This document shows positions 27,887-36,285 of a stretch of 64,000 nt of DNA, in pieces. The notes beneath the pieces are model-generated. The model ran no database searches. It was given only the letters and a program-made list of their open reading frames with translations, and was not told where the DNA came from. The DNA comes from CAIWHR01 sp963811685 (GTDB taxonomy: Bacteria > Pseudomonadota > Gammaproteobacteria > Burkholderiales > Casimicrobiaceae): contig CAWESK010000017.1 of the NCBI GenBank assembly GCA_963811685.1, positions 310,001 to 374,000 of the forward strand. The letters run 5' to 3'. Each line of letters opens with the position of its first letter. Position 1 is the stretch's first letter. A program made the translations under genes and the position numbers.

Positions 27887-28894
27887 TCAGCGCTTGCCGA
27901 GCGCCTTTTCGTAGTAGGTGAGATCGACGTATTTCGCCGGATCGTCAAGCGTCTTCCGCGGTGAACCGTACTTGCTGCGCAGCACCAGCACCGTGCGGAT
28001 GCCGTCGAGATCGAGCGCGGCGTCGCGGGTGATGCCGCCCTTGTCGGCGAGCAGCAGGTCGTAGGACTGCTTCGCGAGCGCCGGCGTCATGTCGCGGATG
28101 TTGGCGACGAGGATGGCCTCGACGATCGCGCGATTGTTCCGGTCGTAGAGCCAATCGATGCCCGCCCGGTAGCCGCGGATGAAGCCGACGAGCTCTTTCT
28201 CGTGACGAGCCGTCCAGCTTCGCCGCGCGATCCCTACGGTCCCCTGGTAGGCGCCGAGCGTCTCGGCGGTGGCGAGCTGATGGAAGCCGCGCTCGCGGAG
28301 GAGCAACTCGAACGGCGTGCGCAGCAGCGTCGCGTCGTGCTTGCCGGCAAGGAGCTCGCGGTACCGGTTCGACGTGCCGCCGGCGCGCACGTACGTGACA
28401 TCCGTTTCCGAAACGCCGTTGCGCGCGAGGAGCTCGCGGACGACGAACGCGTAACCGGTGGTCATCGCGTCGACCGAGACGGTCTTGCCCTTGAGGTCGG
28501 AGATCTTTGCAACCGCCGGCGCCGCGACGATCGACGCGAAGCCGTTGTCGTTGCCGAGAAACGCGAAGAGGTCGGGGTTGTCGGCGATCTTCGCCTCGCC
28601 CTGCCCTTCCTGATAGGCGACGAGGTTGTCGATGCCGGCGAGCGCGATCTCGAAGCGGTCGTCGAGCAGCGCCGAAATCAGGTACGCGGACGACGGCGTC
28701 CAGGAAATCTGCACCGTGACGCCATTCGCCTCGAAGAATCCTTGCCGCTGCGCCGCCCACACCGGCAGGTTCCAGCCGCCGTCGAACGCGATCACGCGCA
28801 ATGGGACAGGCGTTGTCTGCGCGAGCGTCCACGCCGGGAACAGCACCATCGACATTGCCACGAGGAGTCGCAACGCGCGCAAGAGATATCGCAT
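27887..28894 (-). CDS. SsuA/NMT1-like ABC substrate-binding protein
   Basis: A 335-residue periplasmic receptor of the nitrate/sulfonate/taurine/thiamine-precursor class. It has a signal peptide ending about TLAQ, then the usual LPVWAAQRQGFFEANGVTVQI opening, KISDLKGKTVSVDAMTTGYAF and ELLAGKHDATLLRTPFE. ATG 28894 is chosen because AGGAG lies 6 bases upstream; an in-frame ATG two codons earlier is too close to it. The ligand cannot be inferred. It is adjacent to the M24 gene (21 bases downstream) on the same strand. Confidence 0.85.
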   Translation of the reverse strand: MRYLLRALRLLVAMSMVLFPAWTLAQTTPVPLRVIAFDGGWNLPVWAAQRQGFFEANGVTVQISWTPSSAYLISALLDDRFEIALAGIDNLVAYQEGQGEAKIADNPDLFAFLGNDNGFASIVAAPAVAKISDLKGKTVSVDAMTTGYAFVVRELLARNGVSETDVTYVRAGGTSNRYRELLAGKHDATLLRTPFELLLRERGFHQLATAETLGAYQGTVGIARRSWTARHEKELVGFIRGYRAGIDWLYDRNNRAIVEAILVANIRDMTPALAKQSYDLLLADKGGITRDAALDLDGIRTVLVLRSKYGSPRKTLDDPAKYVDLTYYEKALGKR

Positions 28895-28925
28895 CAGCAT
28901 CTCCTGGAATGCTCGCGCCGCGTCG

Positions 28926-29939
28926 TCACTGCAGCCGCGGCTTGCGCAGGAAGTCGCGACGGTCGCCGGTGTGCACGAGGACGCGCAACGGCGTGCCATC
29001 GCGCGCCAGCGTCAGCGCCACCTCGGTGCCGGCCGGCCCCTTGCTCCAGATGGCGCGGTACAGCTCCGCGAGTTCGGCCACGCGTTGGTCGCCGACGGCG
29101 ACCACCACGTCGCCCGGCATCGCGCCGGCCTTGTCCGCGGGGCCGTCGGATGCGAGACCATTGACGACGAGACCGTTCGGCGTCTCCGCGGTATACATGC
29201 CGAGCCACGGCCTCGGCGGCGCCGGCGATCTTCCGGTGCGCAGCAGATCCTCGAGGATCGGCGCGAGGAGGTCGACTGGCACGAACATGTTGCCCTTGAC
29301 GACATCGTCGCCGACGGCTTCCTGCACGAGCAGCGAGCCGATGCCGACCAAACGGCCATCGTCGCCGACCAGCGCGGCGCCGCTCCATTCCGGGTGCGCG
29401 GGCGTGGCGAACAGCGCTTCGTCCAGCAGGTACTCCCAATAGCCGGCGAATTCGCGCTTGGCGAATATCGTTGCCTTGAGCGCATGCGAACGCCCGCCGC
29501 TCCCCAGCACGAACACATCATCGCTGGCGGCGACACTCGACGCGCTTCCACGCGCGAGCGCGGGCAGGCGCAGCGGCCCCAGCGGCATCACGAGGCCGAA
29601 GCCGGTCGCGAAATCAAACGCGATTCCATGGGCCGGCGTGACCGTGCCGTCATTGGCCGTGAGCCAGATCGATTCCGCTTCGGTGATGAGGTAGCCGATC
29701 GTCAGCACGAGACCGTCTTCGCCGATCACCACGCCGCAGCCGGTGCGCTCGGTGCCGAGGATCGGCGCGGTGAACGCGTCGTCCGGAATGTCGGCGCGCA
29801 AGCCGACGACCGCGTCGAGCGCGGCCTTAAGATCGAAGCGCACCTCTCCCGGCGCGGGTTGCATCGGGGTTGGGAACGCCCAACGGGTAGGTTCGGACAC
29901 GGGACGCGGACGGCGAATGCGGGCTGGGGTGCCCGCCAT
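28926..29939 (-). CDS. HtrA-like S1C/PDZ protein lacking the catalytic His
   Basis: A 337-residue protein with a trypsin-like N-terminal domain and a PDZ domain (about residues 240-330: PWLGMYTAETPNGLVVNGL and DGPADKAGAMPGDVVVAVGD). Compared with HtrA, the His of the NAHVV motif is replaced in LVLTIGYLITEAE, the Asp appears in IAFDFATGFGLV, and the Ser in HPEWSGAALVG instead of GNSGGPL. No signal peptide is evident. It is probably a non-proteolytic or highly divergent member. It lies 9 bases downstream of the sarcosine oxidase-like gene on the same strand. Confidence 0.75.
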   Translation of the reverse strand: MAGTPARIRRPRPVSEPTRWAFPTPMQPAPGEVRFDLKAALDAVVGLRADIPDDAFTAPILGTERTGCGVVIGEDGLVLTIGYLITEAESIWLTANDGTVTPAHGIAFDFATGFGLVMPLGPLRLPALARGSASSVAASDDVFVLGSGGRSHALKATIFAKREFAGYWEYLLDEALFATPAHPEWSGAALVGDDGRLVGIGSLLVQEAVGDDVVKGNMFVPVDLLAPILEDLLRTGRSPAPPRPWLGMYTAETPNGLVVNGLASDGPADKAGAMPGDVVVAVGDQRVAELAELYRAIWSKGPAGTEVALTLARDGTPLRVLVHTGDRRDFLRKPRLQ

Positions 29940-29948
29940 ATCGGCATG

Positions 29949-31130
29949 TTACACGGACCTCGACGACCCGAAACGCGCGAGCCTGAACGCGTCGATTCCG
30001 AACGGCATCACGCCATCGTTCGCCCACGCTGCCGCGGCCTCGCCGATGGCCGGCGAGTGCTTGAAGCCATGGCCCGAGCAGGGAGAAACGATCAGCACCC
30101 GATCGCAGTCCGGGTGAGCATCGATGACGAATCCGAAATCGGGCGTTACCGTGTAAAGGCACGATACGGCCTTCACGCAGCGCGCCGCAAGTCCCTGCAG
30201 AAACGGCGCGACGAGGTCGGCATGTACGGCCGCGGCGTCGGCGGCCGTCGGTAGCGCATGGGCAGCATCCGGAGTCGTCTCGACTTCGAATTGCTCGGTG
30301 CCCACCTTCACGCCGCCGTGCGGCCCGTCGAGCGCGGGAAATCCGTAGAGGCCGTAACGACGCGCCTGCAATTCCCAGATGAAGATCGGACAAGTGGCGG
30401 GAAGGAAGCGGGCCGGATCGCCCTCGATCGCAAACCAGTAGATGTGCTGGCAATAGATCTTGAAGTGTGCCGCGAGTGCTCCGCCGACCAGTGCGGGAAG
30501 CCAGGATCCCGCGGCAAGAACCAGTCGATCGGCGGTGTATCGCGCGCGGTCGGTGACAACGGTGACGCCGTTTCCGGAAAGGTCGAGAAACACGACCGTC
30601 TCGTTGCGATGGATCTCGGCACCGTTGCGCTCCGCCGAGTCGAGATGCGCGCGGACGCAGGCCTCGGGCCGCAGGAATCCGGCTTCCGGCTCGAAGTACC
30701 CGTATTCGTCGTCGGCGACGTTGAAGACGGGGAAGCGCCGCCGGATCGCGCCGGCGTCGAGCACTTCGTGCGCGATGCCGTATTCGCGCGCCGCCGCCAG
30801 CGTGTTGGCGAAGAAGCCCGGTACGTGCAGCACTGCAGGGTGAGCACTGCTCGAAATGAACAAGCCGCCGGTTGACGTGAGCAACGTCGTGCCGGTGTCG
30901 CGCTCGAGCTCGCGCCATAACGCATGCGAGCGCATCGCGAGCGGCGTGTAATGGGCCCCTTCGCCGATTGCGAGCCGCGTGATCCGGGTGTCGCCATGGG
31001 ACGAGCCGAACGCATGTGGAGGCGAATGGCGATCGATGCCCAGGACGTGGTGCCCGCGCTTCGCCAGATGGTGGAGCGTCGCGCTGCCCATGGCGCCCAG
31101 GCCGACGACGATGGTGCGATACGTTTTCAT
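29949..31130 (-). CDS. Sarcosine oxidase/N-methyltryptophan oxidase-family FAD oxidase
   Basis: A 393-residue flavoprotein that should oxidise a secondary amine, typically an N-methylated amino acid, giving H2O2. The dinucleotide motif is VVGLGAMGSATLHHLAKRG at residues 8-26. The covalent-FAD Cys context VSCLYTVTPDFGFVIDAHP and the oxygen-activating Lys context GGVKVGTEQ of monomeric sarcosine oxidase are both present. ATG 31130 (MKTYRTIVVG) is the family start. It directly follows a PotABCD-type importer gene set, suggesting that the importer supplies the amine substrate (inference). Confidence 0.87.
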   Translation of the reverse strand: MKTYRTIVVGLGAMGSATLHHLAKRGHHVLGIDRHSPPHAFGSSHGDTRITRLAIGEGAHYTPLAMRSHALWRELERDTGTTLLTSTGGLFISSSAHPAVLHVPGFFANTLAAAREYGIAHEVLDAGAIRRRFPVFNVADDEYGYFEPEAGFLRPEACVRAHLDSAERNGAEIHRNETVVFLDLSGNGVTVVTDRARYTADRLVLAAGSWLPALVGGALAAHFKIYCQHIYWFAIEGDPARFLPATCPIFIWELQARRYGLYGFPALDGPHGGVKVGTEQFEVETTPDAAHALPTAADAAAVHADLVAPFLQGLAARCVKAVSCLYTVTPDFGFVIDAHPDCDRVLIVSPCSGHGFKHSPAIGEAAAAWANDGVMPFGIDAFRLARFGSSRSV

Positions 31131-31174
31131 CGAACGGGGAACGCGCGGCGGCGAGGCGAACGGCCGACCCTCGG

Positions 31175-32041
31175 TCAGCGAGCGGCGCGTCCGCTTCCGG
31201 AGCGCCGCATCAGTACCAGCGCGAGCAGCGCCGAGGCGACCATCAGGAACAGGCTGACTGCGTTGAGGACCGGGCTCGCCCCTTCGCGCATGCGTCCGTA
31301 CATCATGATCGTGAGCGGCGGGTCGGAGCCCACCAGCATCAGCGTCGTGTTGAAATTCTCGAACGACATCAGGAACGAGATCGCCGCGGCGCCGATCAGC
31401 GCCGGCTTGAGATACGGCAGCGTCACGGTCCACAGCACCGCGGCCCGCGTCGCGCCCAGATTGAGCGCCGCCTCCTCGAGCGCAATGTCGAAGCGCTTCA
31501 GCCGCGCGGCGATCGTCAGCGTCGCGATCGCCACGATGAACGAGAACTGCCCCGCCACCACCAACGGCAGCCCAGGTCGCAGAAATTCGAGCTCGAGGCC
31601 CAGCACATCGTCGGCGAGGCGCGCGAGCCGGCTCGCGAACGCGAGGATCGAGATGCCGAGGATCACGCCGGGTATGACGAGCGGCGTCAGCATCGCGAGC
31701 GAGAGCGCCGTCTTGCCGCGAAAGGTTGCGCGCTCCAGCAGGAACGCGTTGACCGTGCCGACAACGACGGCCAGCATCGTGACCCAGCCCGCGACGACGA
31801 CGCTCGTCCAGATCGACGACAGCAGCGCGCGGTCGGCGAAGAGGCCGACGCGTCCGCGGGCAGCGTCGCCAAGGAACCAGTCGAGCGTGAACCCCCGCCA
31901 CGGCGGCGCCGGGTAATTGGCGTCGTTGAACGCGAACAGTGCGACGACGGCAAGCGGCAGGAACAGGAACACGAAGAACGCCGCCACATATCCGGCAACG
32001 GCGTAGCGCTCGAACCGGCCGCGCGGCAGCGAGGGGATCAT
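31175..32041 (-). CDS. PotC-type ABC transporter permease
   Basis: A 288-residue inner-membrane permease of the polyamine/opine/thiamine importer group. It has about six hydrophobic segments and the EAA loop EEAALNLGATRAAVLWTVTLPYLKPALIG near residues 190-218. ATG 32041 overlaps the stop of the upstream permease gene, so the two subunits are translationally coupled. It is 44 bases upstream of the oxidase gene. The C-terminus is short and basic. Confidence 0.88.
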   Translation of the reverse strand: MIPSLPRGRFERYAVAGYVAAFFVFLFLPLAVVALFAFNDANYPAPPWRGFTLDWFLGDAARGRVGLFADRALLSSIWTSVVVAGWVTMLAVVVGTVNAFLLERATFRGKTALSLAMLTPLVIPGVILGISILAFASRLARLADDVLGLELEFLRPGLPLVVAGQFSFIVAIATLTIAARLKRFDIALEEAALNLGATRAAVLWTVTLPYLKPALIGAAAISFLMSFENFNTTLMLVGSDPPLTIMMYGRMREGASPVLNAVSLFLMVASALLALVLMRRSGSGRAAR

Positions 32042-32917
32042 GAGCGGCGCATCACGTCGGCGAAGCGCTGTCCGGTGAGCATCAGGCCGAGCCAGACGAT
32101 CGCGGTGGAAAGCGCAAGCAGCAGGAACCCGAACGCGGCGCCCTGCTCCCAGTTGAAGCGGGTGATGAACTGCGTGTAGATCGTCTCGGTAAACCACAGC
32201 GAATTCTTGCCGCCGAGAAGAGTGGGCGTCAGGTAGTTCCCGAGAGTCAGCATGAAGACGACGATCGCGCCCGCCGCGATGCCGGGCGCGGCGTGCGGAA
32301 TCACGATCTTGCGCAATATCGACCAGCCGCTGCCGCCCAGGTCGTAGGCAGCCTCGATCAAGCGAGTCGTCGAGCGTCTCCAGCGCATTGACGAGCGGCA
32401 CCACCATGAACAGCATCGATGTGTAGACGAGGCCGACGAGGATCGTCGCGTCGTGATAAAGAAGCTCGACGGGCGCCGCCGTGAGGCCGAGATCGACGAG
32501 CAGTCGCGGCACGACGCCCGACTCCCGAAGCAGGATCATCCACCCCAGCGTGCGGACCGTCTCGCTCACCCAGAATGGAATGAGGCACAGCACGAAGAGC
32601 AGCGACTTCGACCGGCCCTTGGCGATCTTCGCGATATACCACGCAACGGGAAACGCGATCGCGAGCGTGCAAAGCGTCGCGAAGATCGACATCGTCGCGG
32701 TGCGTACGAACGTGTGCCAGTAGAGCGGTTCCTCGAAGAACGTCCGGTACTGGGCAAGGCTCCATTCGAAGACGCGCGGCGCAACCCGCGCGCGCAACGA
32801 CAGGATGGCGAGCTCGACGTGCGGCAGCACGATGAGCCCGACGAGCCACACCAGCGCCGGCGCGAGCAGCAGCATGAGCGCGAGTCGCCCGCGCGGTGCG
32901 ACCAACGCCGGCGTCAT
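32038..32917 (-). CDS. PotB-type ABC transporter permease (apparent frameshift)
   Basis: A 292-residue permease after repair, partner of the PotC-type subunit. The first part has LMLLLAPALVWLVGLIVLPH and FPVAWYIAKIAKGRSKSLLF. The EAA loop (LIEAAYDLGGSGWSILRKIVIPHAAPGI) is in the next frame. The break lies at AA 32360-32361, where one extra base separates ALETLDDS from LIEAAYDLGG. It overlaps the ATPase gene upstream (TCAT at 32914-32917) and the other permease downstream. Confidence 0.84.
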
Positions 32918-34011
32918 GATCCGGCCACGCGGAAGCAGACGGCGCGCGCGGGCTCGAAGCCGAACAGAATGCGCTCCCCGGGGACGAGATCCGCGAAGGC
33001 GCCGGTCTGCGGCAGCGCGACACGGAACGTGTGCCGCGACACGTCCTCGCGCACCAGCACCGCCGAGTTGGCGCCGTCGAAGAGCAGGCTCTCGACCACG
33101 CTGCCGAATTGCTGCATCGACGCGGGCAACGCCGCCACCGTGCGCGCGAGGACGATGGACTCGGGGCGGATGAACGCCGCGATCTTGTCTCCGGCGGCGA
33201 GCGCACCGGCGTGCCGTGCACGAATGCGCATTCCGGTCGCTGTCGCCGCTTCCGCGATGTCGCCGTCGACACGAAGCACGTTGCCTTCGACGCGATTGTT
33301 CTCGCCGACGAATGCCGCGACGAAAGGGGTGGCCGGATGGTAGTAGAGCTCCTGCGGAGTGCCGACCTGCTCGAAGCGTCCGGCGCTCATGACCGCCACA
33401 TGGTCGGAGAGCACCAGCGCCTCGGACTGGTCGTGCGTGATGTAGACGAACGTCGTGCCGAAGCTCGCCTGCAGTTCCTTCAATTCGATCTTCATGTGCT
33501 CGCGCAACTTGAGGTCGAGCGCGCCGAGCGGCTCGTCCAGCAGCAAGAGCGTCGGCTCGAGCACGAGGCTGCGCGCAATTGCCACGCGCTGCTTCTGGCC
33601 GCCCGACAGCTGGTCGACGCGCTTTTCCGCGGCGCCCGGCAGTCCCACACGCTCGAGCATCTCGCCCACCTTGCGGCGGATTTCGGCGCGCGGCATGCCG
33701 CGCCGCACGAGGCCGTAGCCGACGTTTTCGCCGACCGACATCATCGGGAACAGCGCGAGATGCTGGAACACCATGTTGACGGGCCGCCGGTTGGGCGGCA
33801 CGCCGCGCATCGACGCGCCGCCGATGCGAACGTCGCCCTCGTCGGGCGCGAGAAAGCCGGCGATCATCCGCAAGAGCGTCGTCTTGCCGCAGCCCGACGG
33901 GCCGAGGATCGAAAAGAAACTGCCGTGCGCCACCTCGAGCGACAGCCCGTCGACCGCCGCCATCGCGCCGTAGCGCTTGCTGACGCGGTCGACTTCGAGG
34001 TCCTGGGCCAT
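32914..34011 (-). CDS. PotA-type ABC transporter ATP-binding protein
   Basis: A 365-residue ATPase with Walker A GPSGCGKTT, the signature LSGGQKQRVAIARSL, Walker B LLLLDEPLGALD and a C-terminal TOBE regulatory domain (about residues 280-360). ATG 34011 (MAQDLEVDRV) is preferred to an upstream in-frame start because the RVSKRYGAMAAVDGLS strand then lies at the usual distance. The substrate may be spermidine, putrescine or another cationic compound. It is part of a four-gene importer with potD-, potB- and potC-like genes. Confidence 0.9.
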   Translation of the reverse strand: MAQDLEVDRVSKRYGAMAAVDGLSLEVAHGSFFSILGPSGCGKTTLLRMIAGFLAPDEGDVRIGGASMRGVPPNRRPVNMVFQHLALFPMMSVGENVGYGLVRRGMPRAEIRRKVGEMLERVGLPGAAEKRVDQLSGGQKQRVAIARSLVLEPTLLLLDEPLGALDLKLREHMKIELKELQASFGTTFVYITHDQSEALVLSDHVAVMSAGRFEQVGTPQELYYHPATPFVAAFVGENNRVEGNVLRVDGDIAEAATATGMRIRARHAGALAAGDKIAAFIRPESIVLARTVAALPASMQQFGSVVESLLFDGANSAVLVREDVSRHTFRVALPQTGAFADLVPGERILFGFEPARAVCFRVAGS

Positions 34012-34091
34012 CCGGTTGACGGGGAGTGCGGCGCGGATGGAGCGCGAGGCGGGGAACGAGAGGCTCGCCCCCACGCCGAATCAGGAAATCG

Positions 34092-35165
34092 TCAGTTCGC
34101 CGCCTTGACGCGATCGAGCACCTTGCCCTCGATGTCCTCGATCCCGGGCGGGACCGCCGGATACCACTTGACGTTGCGCATTGCCTCGTCGGGGAAGCTC
34201 TTCGCGAACTGCGCCTTGAGCTTCGGGTCCATCATCTGGTCGGCACCCTTCGACGCGGTGAAATTGCCCGCGGAGCCTGCGACCTTGGCGGCGACCTCGG
34301 GACGCATGTTGAAGTTGATCCACGCATACGCCGCGGCGTCGTTGCGGCCCTTCGCCGGCAGCGCGTAGGTGTCTATCCAGCCGAGCGCGCCGGACTTCGG
34401 CGCGATGTACTGGATGTCCGGATTCTCGCTGTTCAACTTCCAGCCACCGGTGTCCCACATCATCGCGCCGACGATTTCGCCTGCGCGCATGCCGTTCAGC
34501 AGCTGGTCCTTGTTGTCCCAGAAAAACTTGAGGTTGACCTTGCACGCCGCGAGCGTCTTGCCGACATCGTCCATCAGCGCCGCGTACGCCTTCGGATCCT
34601 TGTACAGCGCGAACGGATCCTTGCCGCTCGCGAACGCCAGCGCGATCAGCGTCGGCCGCTTCAGGCGCACCGAGGTCTTGCCCTTGTATTCGGCCTTGCA
34701 GAGGTCGCCGTAGTCGGTCATCTTCGCGAGCTTCGTGTTGACGACGAGGCCGTCGGTGCCCCAGATGTGCGGCAGTCCGTAGACCTTGCCGTCGACCGTC
34801 GTGTTCTTCTTCGTCGCATCGAGCATCGACGGAATGAAGAGCTCGGTCTTGATCTTGCTCAGGTCCATCGGCTTGTAGATGCCGAATTCCTGCTGCGGTC
34901 CGGCAATGCGGTCCTGCGACGGCTGCGCGAGGTCGAATCCCGCACCGCCGGTGGCGCGGAGCTTCGAGATCATTTCCTCGTTGTTCGACAGCGTGACCTC
35001 GACGTCGATGCCGGTTTCCTTCTTGAACTGGGCGATGACGTCGCCGGGCACGTAATCGGCCCAGGTGATGAGGCGCAGCTTGTAGTCCTGCGCCGCGGCG
35101 ATGCCGGCGATACCGCTGACGGCGGCCGCGGCGACCAGCAAGCGGACGAGACGGGATGCATTCAT
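34092..35165 (-). CDS. PotD/PotF-type periplasmic substrate-binding protein
   Basis: A 357-residue type II binding protein with a signal peptide (ending GIAAAQ). The mature N-terminus YKLRLITWADYVPGDVIAQF and NNEEMISKLRATGGAGFDL match the polyamine-binding family, as do GLPHIWGTDGLVVNTKL and MRAGEIVGAMMWDTGG. It is the first gene of the importer operon on the - strand. Ligand-contact residues cannot be assigned to one polyamine by eye. Confidence 0.89.
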   Translation of the reverse strand: MNASRLVRLLVAAAAVSGIAGIAAAQDYKLRLITWADYVPGDVIAQFKKETGIDVEVTLSNNEEMISKLRATGGAGFDLAQPSQDRIAGPQQEFGIYKPMDLSKIKTELFIPSMLDATKKNTTVDGKVYGLPHIWGTDGLVVNTKLAKMTDYGDLCKAEYKGKTSVRLKRPTLIALAFASGKDPFALYKDPKAYAALMDDVGKTLAACKVNLKFFWDNKDQLLNGMRAGEIVGAMMWDTGGWKLNSENPDIQYIAPKSGALGWIDTYALPAKGRNDAAAYAWINFNMRPEVAAKVAGSAGNFTASKGADQMMDPKLKAQFAKSFPDEAMRNVKWYPAVPPGIEDIEGKVLDRVKAAN

Positions 35166-35273
35166 GGACGAGCTCCGTGGGCGATGGGCGATGCGGTCGA
35201 CCCCGGCGGCGAGCGCCGGGACGTTCGAAAGCTTACTCCAACAGCGTCGCGATGGCGTGACACGAAAGCGGCA

Positions 35274-35327
35274 AAGTACGGCTACGGATTCGGTCAGTGC
35301 GGCGCCTGCACGGTCATGATCGACGGC
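35274..35327 (+). pseudogene. Relic of a [2Fe-2S] molybdenum-hydroxylase small subunit (CoxS/XdhS-like)
   Basis: The + strand here reads KYGYGFGQCGACTVMIDG, an 18-residue match to the plant-type ferredoxin signature of CoxS-like subunits (normally GCGxGQCGACTVxxDG). The first cluster Cys is replaced by Tyr. The frame opens only briefly on either side, with no start or downstream homology, and the segment lies between potD- and marR-like genes. It differs in residues from the intact small subunit at 44687-45151, so it is not a fresh copy of that gene. Its end touches the marR stop. Confidence 0.5.
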
Positions 35328-35759
35328 TACGGGGCTGGCGTGCGCCGCTCCGCGGCTTCCTCGATGGCGGCAGAGTACCGCGACGAAGGTGGCCAGCGTC
35401 GCAGCGGGGAAGGTTCGCCGGACCGACTCGTTCCAGCTCGAGGAGATGTCGGTGTACGTGCGACGGCCACCGGCTTGCCGTCGCGGGTCAACTCGACGAC
35501 GAACGTGCGGCGATCCTCGGTGTCGCGCCTCGCGGGTGACGAATCCGCGTTCGACGAGCCGGTCGAGGATGCTGGTGAGCGTGGATCGCTTGTGCGCCAG
35601 CACCTCGTGCAATTCCCCGACGCTGGCCGAACCGGAGTCGGCGAGGTGGGCGAGGATGTGGGCCTCGCCTTGGGAGAGACCATGCTCACGAAGCAGGTCG
35701 AGATAGAGGCCGATCCGGTGCGTCGCTCGATGAATCGCGGGGATGAGCAGAAGGGGCAT
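35327..35759 (-). CDS. MarR-family transcriptional regulator (three apparent frameshifts)
   Basis: After repair this is a 143-residue winged-helix regulator. The frame starts MPLLLIPAIHRATHRIGLYL with the helix-turn-helix LSQGEAHILAHLADSGSASV and KRSTLTSILDRLVERGFV. The wing continues in the next frame (DTEDRRTFVVELTRDGKPVA), then back (YTDISSSWNESVRRTF), then forward to AAIEEAAERRTPAP before TAG 35327-35329. Likely indels are an extra base at 35525, a missing base near 35456 and an extra base at 35372; the net of +1 agrees with the total length. It overlaps the upstream unknown gene by 74 bases. Confidence 0.7.
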
Positions 35760-36180
35760 GCGAACCGAGGGGCTGAAGATCCGGTGACTGCCAGGCGAGT
35801 CTAGCATCGTCGCTGAACAGCCGCCCGCGAGTGTAGAACGCGAGCGGCAGGTGCTTGTCCAGCAGGAACGGATGCCCGGGCAGCACCGCGTCGAGTTCCG
35901 GCGTACCCCCGACCTGCGCGCGCACGTCGGCGAGCAGGCGCACCCAGAAGATCGTCATGGTCTCGTGGTACTTGCCTGGGTGTCCGGCCTTGGCGGCGAA
36001 GTCGCGAATCGCCGCGCGCATCCGGTCGCAGGCCTCGTCGATCGAGTTCGACTCCTGCAGGTACGCCGAGGCCAGGCGCAGGTGCTCCCGATGATGAAAG
36101 TCCACGTTGCGAACCTCGCCGCGCTCGAACCGGCGAGCATATTCGGCGTCGGTGATTGCTGGCGTCAGGGTCGCTTCCAC
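35686..36180 (-). CDS. Conserved protein of unknown function
   Basis: About 164 residues. Recognisable but unassigned motifs are VDFHHREHLRLASAYLQ, GKYHETMTIFWVRLLAD and DKHLPLAFYTRGRLFSDDARLAW, which have the look of a small His-rich fold. GTG 36180 is proposed because the predicted transcription start is next to it and no ribosome site precedes it; the frame also opens at TTG 36216. Its end overlaps the marR-like gene, so the two are probably co-transcribed. Neither the enzyme activity nor any ligand can be stated. Confidence 0.6.
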   Translation of the reverse strand: MEATLTPAITDAEYARRFERGEVRNVDFHHREHLRLASAYLQESNSIDEACDRMRAAIRDFAAKAGHPGKYHETMTIFWVRLLADVRAQVGGTPELDAVLPGHPFLLDKHLPLAFYTRGRLFSDDARLAWQSPDLQPLGSHAPSAHPRDSSSDAPDRPLSRPAS

Positions 36181-36181
36181 A

Positions 36182-36216
36182 GATAATACGATATCGTAAT
36201 ATCCGAAATCGGTCAA
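36182..36216 (-). promoter_or_regulatory. Promoter with 22-bp palindromic operator
   Basis: Positions 36182-36203 form a palindrome with a perfect 12-base core TACGATATCGTA (36187-36198), one mismatched pair, then four more matching pairs on each side. A - strand promoter overlaps it: TTGACC at 36216-36211, a 17-base spacer, and TATCGT at 36193-36188 inside the palindrome. The local AT content is far above the neighbourhood. Binding here should block transcription of the unknown gene and the marR-like gene. Confidence 0.6.
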
Positions 36217-36285
36217 TATCCTCGGGAGCCCTCGCCAGGCGGTCGCAACACCTCGATGGGCCGAGAACGGAAGGAGGGCGCTGTC

